Of a DNA stretch of 19,045 nucleotides, positions 6,950 to 13,244 are shown one piece after another (positions within the stretch are counted from its first letter, which is position 1; each line of letters begins with the position of its first letter). The translations under genes and the position numbers were made by a program. The stretch lies in assembly GCA_034430115.1 (NCBI GenBank), contig DAOUFG010000037.1, positions 1 through 19,045 on the forward strand, written 5' to 3'. The notes beneath the pieces are model-generated. The model had not been told where the DNA came from. It worked only from the letters and a program-made list of their open reading frames with translations, and made no database searches. This DNA is from CAIXPS01 sp034430115 (GTDB taxonomy: Bacteria; Chloroflexota; Anaerolineae; J036; Brachytrichaceae).

Positions 6950-6982
6950 TGTAAGTTCACTGTAAGTTGTCGTTGATAGAAC
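6950..6982 (+). promoter_or_regulatory. Putative SARP-type direct-repeat promoter
   Basis: TGTAAGTT occurs at 6950-6957 and exactly again at 6961-6968, an 11-bp period. Eight base pairs after the second GTAAGTT is TAGAAC (6977-6982), a 4/6 match to a -10 box. Known SARP sites are heptameric direct repeats at 11-bp periodicity whose downstream copy lies 8 bp from the -10 element, so the geometry fits. It sits between the SARP-like gene and the FG-GAP gene, 112 nt before the latter's start codon. Binding is inferred. Confidence 0.45.
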
Positions 6983-7038
6983 AATAGCATGCTGGGCCCA
7001 GAATCAACCGGCCAGGTTGATGGACCAGGCATGCTATT
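6983..7038. other. Nested inverted repeat (stem-loop) in the SARP/FG-GAP spacer
   Basis: Outer arms AATAGCATGCTGG (6983-6995) and 7025-7038 pair over 13 bp with one bulged G. An inner perfect 7-bp stem ATCAACC (7003-7009)/GGTTGAT (7015-7021) closes a 5-nt loop. There is no T-tract after it, so it is not a classical intrinsic terminator. It may end the regulator transcript, or form a 5'-leader structure on the FG-GAP mRNA, whose ribosome-binding site begins at 7081. Confidence 0.5.
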
Positions 7039-7093
7039 CGATGATTGCACCACAACGGAACTGACATACTCAACATCCCCTGGAGGTTACTCA

Positions 7094-8446
7094 ATGATCC
7101 GCCACGACTATTCTCGGCTTACTCTATCGCTGATACTGATCTTCTCCTTGAATATATCCACATGGCTATTCGGCCATCCCGCTCGGGTTCAAGGTTCTAC
7201 ATCGGGTGGGGCGTCCGCCCTGGCCGACACAATCACACAGCAAAAAACGATTGCCCCCGATGGCGCTGCCAAGGTTGGCTTTGGGCATTCCGCGGCAATT
7301 TCCGATGACGGTAACACGGCCCTGATCGGAACCTATTTCACCGAATTCGGCATAACGTATCCGATTGGCCCCGGCAAAGTGTACGCATTTATCCGGAGCG
7401 GTGATACCTGGTCCTTCCAGCAGCAGTTACCCGCTCCCCCCATGCCCGATTCTGATCTATTTGGATACTCTCTCGCCCTATCTGCCGATGGCAACACGGC
7501 GCTGGTAGGAGCCCAGGGAGATACGGGGCCGGCTGAGACGCAGGTTCCGGGCGCGGCTTACATTTTCACCCGCAATAACGGGACGTGGAGTCAGCAGGCA
7601 ATCCTGACCGCATCTGACAGGCAGGTGGGCGATCATTTTGGCGTCTCAGTTGCTCTTTCTGATGACGGAGACACGGCCTTGATAGGCGCATACGTGGATG
7701 ACGTGGGCGCAAATGTTAATCAAGGTTCAGCCTATATTTTCAGACGCAGCGGGATCACGTGGAGCCAACAGACGCACCTGACCGCAACGGACGGCGCAGC
7801 AGAAGACTACTTCGGGCGTTCGGTCTCCCTGTCTGGCGATGGCGACACTGCCTTGATCGGCGCCGACTTCAAAAAGATTGGCGACAATTTCAAGCAGGGT
7901 GCCGCCTACATCTTCAGCGCGGCCGGGGAGCAGTGGAGCCAACAGGCTCGTATTACTGCGCAGGACGGCGGTGAGTCCAACTGGTTTGGCGCTTCGGTTG
8001 GCATTTCATCCAACGGCAAAACGGCCCTTGTCGGGGCTGAGGGATACACGGTTGGCACACGGGTATACCAGGGTGCCGCCTTCATCTTCACGCTTTCTGG
8101 AAGTAGCTGGAGCCAGCAGGCAATACTCAGCCTTCCCGAAGGCAGTGTCTCCATGTGGGGCCGCCCTGTTGCGCTTTCACCCGACGGCCACACCGCTCTG
8201 ATCCGGGATGGCTATACATTCCAGCGCAATGGGAGCGCCTGGGAGGCCGGCCCGCGCTTGCTCCCAGATGATCCTGATAGCAGTGGCTTTGGCAGTTCGG
8301 TGGCGCTTACGGGAGATGGCACCATTGCCTTGATTGGAGCCAAGAGCGCTCAAATTGGCACGAACAAATCACAAGGTGCCGCCTATTTCTTTGCAGGATT
8401 ACCACCTGAAGAGAAATCGGTCTTTTTACCATTTGTCACACGATAG
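7094..8446 (+). CDS. Secreted FG-GAP repeat (seven-bladed, integrin-alpha-like) protein
   Basis: 450-aa protein. A signal peptide is visible at residues 1-33: positively charged start, hydrophobic core 'LTLSLILIFSLNISTWLF', then small residues. Seven FG-GAP-type units begin near residues 63, 123, 182, 240, 298, 355 and 399, each of the form 'FGxSVALSxDGxTALIGA', mostly followed by 'GAAYIF' and 'WSQQ'; the spacing is 57-60 residues except the sixth, which is about 44. Seven units predict a closed beta-propeller exposed outside the cell. It ends 'KSVFLPFVTR', a short hydrophobic-aromatic tail I associate from memory with secreted Chloroflexota proteins. Start: ATG 7094, 6 nt after TGGAGGT (7081-7087); the frame upstream of it crosses the stem-loop and is rejected. 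It is probably controlled by the adjacent SARP-like regulator. No enzymatic domain is seen; adhesion or envelope binding is a guess. Confidence 0.87.
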   Translation: MIRHDYSRLTLSLILIFSLNISTWLFGHPARVQGSTSGGASALADTITQQKTIAPDGAAKVGFGHSAAISDDGNTALIGTYFTEFGITYPIGPGKVYAFIRSGDTWSFQQQLPAPPMPDSDLFGYSLALSADGNTALVGAQGDTGPAETQVPGAAYIFTRNNGTWSQQAILTASDRQVGDHFGVSVALSDDGDTALIGAYVDDVGANVNQGSAYIFRRSGITWSQQTHLTATDGAAEDYFGRSVSLSGDGDTALIGADFKKIGDNFKQGAAYIFSAAGEQWSQQARITAQDGGESNWFGASVGISSNGKTALVGAEGYTVGTRVYQGAAFIFTLSGSSWSQQAILSLPEGSVSMWGRPVALSPDGHTALIRDGYTFQRNGSAWEAGPRLLPDDPDSSGFGSSVALTGDGTIALIGAKSAQIGTNKSQGAAYFFAGLPPEEKSVFLPFVTR

Positions 8447-8457
8447 CTCCCGCCCGG

Positions 8458-8485
8458 TTTGCCGATCATATGATGCCGCTATAAT
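8458..8485 (+). promoter_or_regulatory. Candidate promoter for the PPOX-fold gene
   Basis: A perfect TATAAT (8480-8485) is preceded by TTTGCC (8458-8463) at a 16-nt spacing; the -35 box is weak. It lies 132 nt upstream of the start at 8618 and directly after the FG-GAP stop. No convincing terminator was seen between the FG-GAP gene and this site. Confidence 0.4.
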
Positions 8486-8617
8486 CGAGCCTTGCACGGC
8501 CTGATTAAGGTCAGCATCTTCTCTCGCAGTGCACCAGGCGGCTGTTTGAAAAGTAAAGACTGCGAGGGCAAGGTTCTCACACATCCCATTTCAGAAGCGA
8601 CAGAAGGAGGTATATCG

Positions 8618-9139
8618 ATGGTCGATCGAACACCGATTGAGACCAAGAATCTGGACATCTATGGCAACGCTCCGCTGCCGTGGAGCAGGCCGCACGATCT
8701 CTTGGCGGCCGTCATCTTCCTGCCGCACACGACCTTCCTCGGCACGACGCGGCCCGACGGCCGCCCCCACTCCGCCGGGATCGGTGCCGTCTGGCTCGAC
8801 GGCGACATTTATTTCACGAGCGGACCGGGGACGCGCAAATCTCGCAATCTGGCTGCGAACCCGGCCTGCACGATCTCCGCCAAGCTGGCGACCATCGACA
8901 TGGTCCTCGAAGGTGAGGCGGTCAGGGTAACCGATGGGCCAACCCTGGAGCGGTTGGCAGCGCGCTGCCGGGAGGGCGGCTGGCCGGTGCAGGTCGAGGG
9001 CGACGCCTTCACGGGCCCCTTCAGCGCCCCAAGCGCCGGCCCGCCGCCGTGGCACCTCTATCGCTTCACTTTCCACACCGCCATCGGGAACGCCACGGCC
9101 GCGCCGCACGGCGCGACGCGCTGGCGATTCGAGCGCTAA
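8618..9139 (+). CDS. Pyridoxamine 5'-phosphate oxidase-fold (PPOX) family protein
   Basis: 173-aa protein with the flavin/F420-binding split-barrel signature: 'TTFLGTTRPDGRPHSAGIG' at about residues 38-56, 'VWLDGDIYFTSGPGTRKSRN' around 58-77, 'NLAANPACTISA' and 'VLEGEAVRVTD'. The 'RKSRNLAANP' segment is the conserved cofactor-phosphate/barrel region. Such stand-alone PPOX proteins bind FMN, F420 or haem and usually have unknown substrates; a role in pyridoxal phosphate synthesis is unlikely given the divergence and the absence of vitamin B6 genes. Start: ATG 8618, 7 nt after AAGGAGG (8604-8610), which decides against an upstream start at 8492. The codons are distinctly richer in G+C than those of the FG-GAP neighbour, possibly a sign of separate ancestry. 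It is followed after 41 nt by the peptidase E-like gene, probably in the same transcript. Confidence 0.87.
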   Translation: MVDRTPIETKNLDIYGNAPLPWSRPHDLLAAVIFLPHTTFLGTTRPDGRPHSAGIGAVWLDGDIYFTSGPGTRKSRNLAANPACTISAKLATIDMVLEGEAVRVTDGPTLERLAARCREGGWPVQVEGDAFTGPFSAPSAGPPPWHLYRFTFHTAIGNATAAPHGATRWRFER

Positions 9140-9180
9140 AGAGTGTTTCAGTTCCCTTTAACTCACCTGGGAGAGGAATC

Positions 9181-9840
9181 ATGAAGTTACTGCTCACTTC
9201 CGGTGGCATCACCAACGACAGCATCCGCAACGCTCTGATTGATCTGCTGGGTAAACCGATTACCGAGTGCAGCGCGCTTTGCATTCCAACCGCCGCGTAC
9301 GCGCACCCCATGGCCGGCCCTGTTGCGGCATGGCGGCTCATCAGCGGACAAGATCCCATGTGCGGGCTAGGTTGGAAGTCCCTGGGCGTGCTGGAACTCA
9401 CCGCGTTGCCCAGCATCGCAGAGGAACTATGGGTGCCCTTGCTGCGAAAGGCTGACGCCCTGCTAGTGGGAGGCGGCGATGCCCTGTACCTATGCCACTG
9501 GATGCGGCAGTCTGGGCTGGCCGACCTCTTGCCGTCGCTCAAGGCGGTCTACGTGGGGCTGAGCGCCGGGAGCATGGTGATGACCCCCAATATCGGGCGG
9601 GACTTCGTCATCTGGAATCCGCCCACCGGTGGCGACAGAACGCTGGGAATGGTTGATTTTTCGTTGTTTCCGCACCTGGATCACGAGCAACTGCCGGACA
9701 ATCGCATGTCCAACGCAGAAAGATGGGCCGCCGGTATGCCGGGACCAACATACGCGATTGACGATCAGACCGCCATCCAAGTTGTCGACGGAAAAGTTGA
9801 AGTGATCTCCGAAGGGCATTGGAAACGGTTTACGCCCTAA
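9181..9840 (+). CDS. Peptidase E-like (S51 family) serine peptidase / type 1 GATase-like protein
   Basis: 219-aa cytoplasmic protein. 'LLLTSGGITN' at the N-terminus, 'ALLVGGGDALYLCHWMRQSG' at about 93-112 and the nucleophile elbow 'VGLSAGSMVMTPN' (Ser128) mark the S51 family, which includes Asp-specific dipeptidase PepE and cyanophycinase. 'GMVDFSLFPHLDHEQ' at about 156-170 supplies the conserved His (probably His165). PepE cleaves dipeptides with N-terminal aspartate; the exact specificity of this copy cannot be read from sequence, so no gene symbol is given. Start: ATG 9181 with GGGAG about 7 nt upstream; an extended frame from 9049 lies inside the PPOX gene and is rejected. It ends in a repeat-rich spacer carrying the terminator-like hairpin shared with the convergent DUF35 gene. 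Confidence 0.87.
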   Translation: MKLLLTSGGITNDSIRNALIDLLGKPITECSALCIPTAAYAHPMAGPVAAWRLISGQDPMCGLGWKSLGVLELTALPSIAEELWVPLLRKADALLVGGGDALYLCHWMRQSGLADLLPSLKAVYVGLSAGSMVMTPNIGRDFVIWNPPTGGDRTLGMVDFSLFPHLDHEQLPDNRMSNAERWAAGMPGPTYAIDDQTAIQVVDGKVEVISEGHWKRFTP

Positions 9841-9888
9841 CATGTACAGGAATGGATGGCGAGGCAAACCCTCTACGTATTGGGCAAA

Positions 9889-9943
9889 GCATCCTGAGCT
9901 TGTCGAGGATGCAATCATGGTTCGACAGGCTCGCCATGATTGC
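9889..9943. repeat. REP-like double palindrome
   Basis: Two hairpins share two bases: GCATCCT (9889-9895)/AGGATGC (9906-9912), 7-bp stem, 10-nt loop; and a perfect 10-bp stem GCAATCATGG (9911-9920)/CCATGATTGC (9934-9943), 13-nt loop. The two loops are themselves complementary over 10 of 11 bases (GAGCTTGTCGA at 9896-9906 versus TCGACAGGCTC at 9922-9932), so an alternative central hairpin can form. From memory, 'CATCCTGAGCTTGTCGA'-type palindromes are widely dispersed in intergenic DNA of several phyla, including Chloroflexota; copy number in this genome is unknown. Confidence 0.6.
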
Positions 9944-9988
9944 CTAAAAACCTTGCTGTAAATCGCTCGCTGCTATAAAGGGGCGGCA

Positions 9989-10020
9989 AAACATCGGGGG
10001 CTCGCAGACCCTCGATGTTT
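9989..10020. terminator. Terminator-like hairpin between convergent genes
   Basis: A 12-bp stem (AAACATCGGGGG at 9989-10000 with CCCTCGATGTTT at 10009-10020, one G-U pair) around an 8-nt loop. It lies between the peptidase E-like stop (9840, +) and the DUF35 stop (10067, -). The arms end in AAA/TTT, and on the minus strand the T-run continues to four (TTTT, then GCC), compatible with weak bidirectional intrinsic termination. Confidence 0.6.
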
Positions 10021-10066
10021 ATGTTTCATTTCGCCTTGCTTTCAATTGCAACACGCTATCGTGGTG

Positions 10067-10462
10067 CTAAACCAGCACAGGCCGGAACTTGTAGCCATAG
10101 ACCAACATGCCACGCTCGCCGTCTTCACGCAGCGCGCGGGTGACCATCTCCACCGGCATGCCGATGCGCACGTCCTTGGCATCCACGTCCGTCAATTGTG
10201 CGGTGATCAGCGGGCCTTCTTCCAGACGCACCAACGCCACCGTGTAGGGCGCATACTTCTCGAACCCCTCCGGCGCCGAGTGAATGGTGCTATAGGAGTA
10301 GACCTCCCCTTTGCCGCTAAAGACGTAGGGCGTCTTGGCTTCGCCCTCGCAGTTGGGGCACACATCGCGCGGCGGGAAAATCTTGTTGCCGCACTTTGGG
10401 CATAGCTCGCCGACAAGTTGATAGCGCTGCCCCGTCGTCCGCCAGTATCGTGCTACTTCCAT
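10067..10462 (-). CDS. Zn-ribbon/OB-fold protein (DUF35) of the thiolase/HMG-CoA synthase complex
   Basis: 131-aa protein. A rubredoxin-like zinc ribbon is visible as C21-x2-C24 and C35-x2-C38 ('CPKCGNKIFPPRDVCPNC'), followed by an OB-fold with 'GKGEVYSYSTIH', 'PYTVALVRLEEGPLITAQL' and 'IGMPVEMV'. In archaea a DUF35 protein bridges acetoacetyl-CoA thiolase and HMG-CoA synthase, forming a shared CoA-binding channel; DUF35 proteins also partner other thiolase-like enzymes. Thiolase and HMG-CoA synthase genes lie directly upstream on the same strand, so the same scaffold role is likely here. Start: ATG 10462 with GGAG 7 nt upstream; an extension to 10513 is rejected. The gap to the thiolase stop is 189 nt and contains two repeats, so expression may be less tightly coupled than in archaeal operons. 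Confidence 0.88.
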   Translation of the reverse strand: MEVARYWRTTGQRYQLVGELCPKCGNKIFPPRDVCPNCEGEAKTPYVFSGKGEVYSYSTIHSAPEGFEKYAPYTVALVRLEEGPLITAQLTDVDAKDVRIGMPVEMVTRALREDGERGMLVYGYKFRPVLV

Positions 10463-10497
10463 TCTTATTCTCCAATCCGCGTTCCCTTGTTTGACTT

Positions 10498-10550
10498 TCA
10501 ACACAAAGGACACGAAGAAATGCCTTCGTTACTTTGCTTCTTTGTGTTGA
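10498..10550. repeat. Nested inverted repeat in the leader of the DUF35 gene
   Basis: Outer 11-bp perfect arms TCAACACAAAG (10498-10508) and CTTTGTGTTGA (10540-10550) enclose an inner 6-bp hairpin ACGAAG (10512-10517)/CTTCGT (10524-10529). The left arm runs into 'ACAAAGGACACGAAG', a phrase I remember from dispersed intergenic repeats in many environmental bacteria. It lies 36-88 nt upstream of the DUF35 start codon and would fold in its mRNA leader. Confidence 0.5.
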
Positions 10551-10622
10551 TTCCTCTCAGGAAACACGCACCTCATTAGGCAAAACCGCTCGTGATAAGA
10601 CCAAAAGATATTGCACAGAAAT

Positions 10623-10654
10623 CATCCGTGTTCATCCGCATTTATCTGTGGTTA
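10623..10654 (-). repeat. Degenerate 10-bp tandem repeat abutting the thiolase stop codon
   Basis: Read on the minus strand, 10-bp units ACCACAGATA, AATGCGGATG and AACACGGATG follow one another (10652 down to 10623), immediately preceded by TTA. The thiolase TAA stop (10654-10652) overlaps the first unit. 'TTAACCACAGAT...AACACGGATG' matches, from memory, a dispersed intergenic repeat type found in Chloroflexota, Planctomycetota and others. Genome copy number is unknown. Confidence 0.5.
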
Positions 10655-11806
10655 ATTCCCTTCCAATATCGTCGTCACCACCGTCGCGCCGCTACCACCA
10701 ATGTTTTGCGCCATGCCTAGCCTGGCATTGGGCACCTGGTTTTTGCCCGCCTCGCCGCGCAATTGGGTGGCCACCTCCACGATCTGATACATGCCCGTGG
10801 CACCCACCGGGTGACCGCGCGCTTTCAACCCGCCCATCGTGGTGATGGGGATGCGCCCGCCGGGTAGAATCTGTCCATCCAAGGCCAGCCCAACGCCCTT
10901 GCCGCGCGACGCAAACCCGGCCGCTTCCAACGAAAGGGCCGCCATGATCGTGAAGGCATCGTGCACTTCAAACAGGTCGATGTCCGTTGGCCCAACCTCT
11001 GCCATGGCATAAGCCTTTTGGGCGCTCAGCGCCCCACCCTCCAGGTAAAGCGGGTCGCGCCGGTCGTGCACCGCCACCGAATCTGTGGCGATGCTGCTCG
11101 CGCGGATGCGCACCGGCTTCTCGGTGAACTCGCGCGCCATCGACGTCGGCGCAAGGATCACGCAGGCTGCGCCGTCGGCAATCGGCGACGAATCCAGCAG
11201 GCTCACCGGGTCGGCGATCATCTTGGCCTCGGCAAATTGCTTTGGGGTGATCTGCTGATGGAACATCGCGTAGGGGTTGTTCATCGCGTTGGCATGCGCG
11301 TTGATCGCAAACGGCGCGAAGTCTTCCTTCTTATAGCCATGCTCAAACATGTAGCGCTGCATCAACAGCGCGTTGATGCTGACGAACGACAACCCGTGCA
11401 AAGCTTCGTAGTCGTTATCGGCGGCCATTGCCAGCGCAGAAGTGACCGTGTCGCTGGGCTTATCGGTCATCTTTTCCACGCCCACGCAAGCCACGATGTC
11501 GCTCATGCCGCCGGCGACGGCGATGTAGCCCATGCGCAAGCTGGTTGCGCCGCTGCCGCACGCAGCCTCCACGCGCACCGCTTCCACCCCGCGCAAGCCC
11601 GCAAAATCGGCGATGATCGCGCCGATATGCTCCTGGCCGGTCAGTTCGCCTGCCAGCATGTTGCCCACATAGAGCGAATCGATGTGCTCCACTTTGGCAT
11701 CGCGCATCGCCGCGTTGAGGGCGTAGTAACCAAGTTCGCGCAGGCTCTTGTCCCAATGCTCACCGACTTCCACCTGCCCGATCCCAATGATAGAAACGTC
11801 TCTCAT
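10652..11806 (-). CDS. Thiolase family protein (archaeal-type acetoacetyl-CoA thiolase)
   Basis: 384-aa thiolase condensing two acetyl-CoA to acetoacetyl-CoA, the first step of the mevalonate pathway. Visible motifs are the nucleophilic Cys83 in 'VEAACGSGATSLRMG', 'SSPIADGAACVIL' at about 206-218, 'EVHDAFTIMAALSLEAAGF' with His282, 'GGLKARGHPVGATG' with His332, and the closing 'NIGGSGATVV'. The 'HDAF' and 'GHPVGATG' pattern and the lack of the usual C-terminal CxG active-site Cys motif (the end reads 'QNIGGSGATVV' instead) fit the SCP-x/archaeal thiolase clade. Context supports acetoacetyl-CoA synthesis: HMG-CoA synthase lies 46 nt upstream and DUF35 downstream. The Shine-Dalgarno sequence is weak (GAGG 13 nt before ATG), suggesting translation is helped by the upstream gene. 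The stop codon lies inside a dispersed-type repeat. A beta-oxidation thiolase is the alternative, less likely in this cluster. Confidence 0.87.
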   Translation of the reverse strand: MRDVSIIGIGQVEVGEHWDKSLRELGYYALNAAMRDAKVEHIDSLYVGNMLAGELTGQEHIGAIIADFAGLRGVEAVRVEAACGSGATSLRMGYIAVAGGMSDIVACVGVEKMTDKPSDTVTSALAMAADNDYEALHGLSFVSINALLMQRYMFEHGYKKEDFAPFAINAHANAMNNPYAMFHQQITPKQFAEAKMIADPVSLLDSSPIADGAACVILAPTSMAREFTEKPVRIRASSIATDSVAVHDRRDPLYLEGGALSAQKAYAMAEVGPTDIDLFEVHDAFTIMAALSLEAAGFASRGKGVGLALDGQILPGGRIPITTMGGLKARGHPVGATGMYQIVEVATQLRGEAGKNQVPNARLGMAQNIGGSGATVVTTILEGN

Positions 11807-11852
11807 GGATGTTGAACCGCCTCACCGCCACTGCAAAGTCCACCCTTGCAAC

Positions 11853-12905
11853 TCAGTTCAGCTTGAAGTTCTCCTTAAAACGTGAATAGGTCGCGTAATT
11901 GATCGGCACCTGCCGCGCGAGGTAATCATGCGTAGTGGGGACGTGATCCTGCGCGCGAGCCTTCTTCACCCGGATGCTGAACGCGTCGCTCCCGGCGCCG
12001 CTGCCAAACGACACGAGCAGAATGCGGTCGCCCGGCTGGGCGATGTCCAGCACCGCCGTCAGGCCGATCAACGAAGAACCCGCATAGGTATTGCCGATTT
12101 CATTGACAAGCAGCCCAGGCAATATTTGTTCGCGCTTAAAACCCAAGTCCTGGCCCACCTTGAGCGGGAATTTGCCGTTCGGCTGGTGGAACACGGCGTA
12201 GGTGAAGTCAGTGGCCTGTAAATGTGCCTCGCTCAATAGTAACTGCGCCGCCGAAGTAATATGGTGGAAGTAAGCCGGCTCGCCGGTAAACCGCCCCCCA
12301 TGCTCAGGGTAACGCTCATGCTGGCGACGCCAGAAATCGGGCGTGTCCGTGACATAAGACACAGAGCCCTCAAATTCCGCAATCGACCGCTCAGCCGGGC
12401 CCACCAGGTAGGCCGCCCCGCCTGCGCCGGCGGTATATTCCAGCGCATCGCCGGGCCGTCCCTGCGCCGCGTCCATCCCAACGGCCAACGCATATTCGGC
12501 CATGCCGCTGCCCACAAAGCCAATCGCAGCCTGCAACGCCTCGGTGCCGGCCTTACAGGCAAATTGCCAATCGGCGGCCTGCGTGTGCGGCGTCGCACCG
12601 ATCGCTTCCGCCACGATGGTGCTGGTGGGTTTTACGGCATAAGGGTGCGACTCGCTGCCCACCCACACGGCACCGATCTTTTGCGCGGAGACGCCCTCCG
12701 CCCGGTGCAGCGCGTTACGCGCCGCTTCCAGGCTCATGGTGGCGACATCTTCATCCAACCCAGGCACCGATTTTTGCTTCACCGGCGTAACGGCGTTCCC
12801 TTCCGTCCACAGGTCAGCCACTTCGCTCGCCGGCAGCCGGTAACGCGGCACATAAGCGCCGTAACCAACGATGCCGACTGGTATGACAGGTTTCATTAAT
12901 GACAT
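11853..12905 (-). CDS. Hydroxymethylglutaryl-CoA synthase, archaeal type
   Basis: 350-aa enzyme that condenses acetoacetyl-CoA with acetyl-CoA to give HMG-CoA for mevalonate and isoprenoid synthesis. The catalytic triad is visible: Glu85 in 'WVGSESHPYAVKPTST', Cys117 in 'ADWQFACKAGTEALQ' and His240 in 'AVFHQPNGKFP'. 'NEIGNTYAGSSLIGLTAVLD' and 'DRILLVSFGSGAGSDAFSI' complete the thiolase-superfamily core. Length and 'VGIVGYGAYVPRYRL' are as in archaeal enzymes, shorter than the eukaryotic ones (~460-520 aa). It is the first gene of the HMG-CoA synthase-thiolase-DUF35 block. Neither ATG 12905 nor the alternative ATG 12896 has a Shine-Dalgarno sequence, so the start is uncertain by three codons and a very short leader is possible. 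HMG-CoA reductase and later mevalonate genes are not in the window. Confidence 0.9.
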   Translation of the reverse strand: MSLMKPVIPVGIVGYGAYVPRYRLPASEVADLWTEGNAVTPVKQKSVPGLDEDVATMSLEAARNALHRAEGVSAQKIGAVWVGSESHPYAVKPTSTIVAEAIGATPHTQAADWQFACKAGTEALQAAIGFVGSGMAEYALAVGMDAAQGRPGDALEYTAGAGGAAYLVGPAERSIAEFEGSVSYVTDTPDFWRRQHERYPEHGGRFTGEPAYFHHITSAAQLLLSEAHLQATDFTYAVFHQPNGKFPLKVGQDLGFKREQILPGLLVNEIGNTYAGSSLIGLTAVLDIAQPGDRILLVSFGSGAGSDAFSIRVKKARAQDHVPTTHDYLARQVPINYATYSRFKENFKLN

Positions 12906-13244
12906 ACAAAAAACTGAAAAACTGAGGCCTGGTGAGATTTATCGCAAGTTTATCCCAAGTGCTTTGGTTATCTTATGGCAAATCACCAGACCGAGCGTTT
13001 CCTGCCTCAATAGCGTATTAAACGACGGCATTGTAGAGCCGTCTTACTATCAAAAACCGGCATCCGTAACCGTGGCGAATCAAAATGATAGGGTTTGAAA
13101 GTGAAATGAGTCACAAGTCGGGCAAAATGGCCGGTTCATGTCTTCCCAAGCACCTCGCAAAATAATATAACACCCTAAAGATCTACCAGACCTTTAGGGT
13201 GTTATGGTGACAATTATGTGACCCTACTAACCAGAGTGCTCCGT
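12906..13244. other. Intergenic region upstream of HMG-CoA synthase
   Basis: No coding sequence is supported in these 339 nt. The right part holds the terminator of the VIT1-domain gene (13167-13205). The left part should hold the HMG-CoA synthase promoter: on the minus strand TACAAT (13036-13031) is -10-like, but it lies inside a 6-bp hairpin (GACGGC 13024-13029/GCCGTC 13038-13043) and has no well-spaced -35 box. A short AT-rich tract precedes the start codon. Confidence 0.5.
13167..13205 (-). terminator. Rho-independent terminator of the cDPGS-DUF255-VIT1 operon
   Basis: Perfect 14-bp stem (ATAACACCCTAAAG at 13167-13180 with CTTTAGGGTGTTAT at 13192-13205) around an 11-nt loop, followed on the minus strand by the T-rich tract ATATTATTTTG. 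It lies 40 nt after the minus-strand stop at 13245. This is the best intrinsic terminator in the window. Confidence 0.8.

Noticed and set aside
10961..11815. Long plus-strand open frame opposite the thiolase gene
   Set aside because: It lies wholly antisense to a gene with clear catalytic motifs and encodes a His/Arg-rich, family-less text typical of a G+C-driven shadow frame.
12261..12899. Long plus-strand open frame opposite HMG-CoA synthase
   Set aside because: It is antisense to a strongly supported enzyme gene, with Arg-rich low-information translation and no ribosome-binding site.
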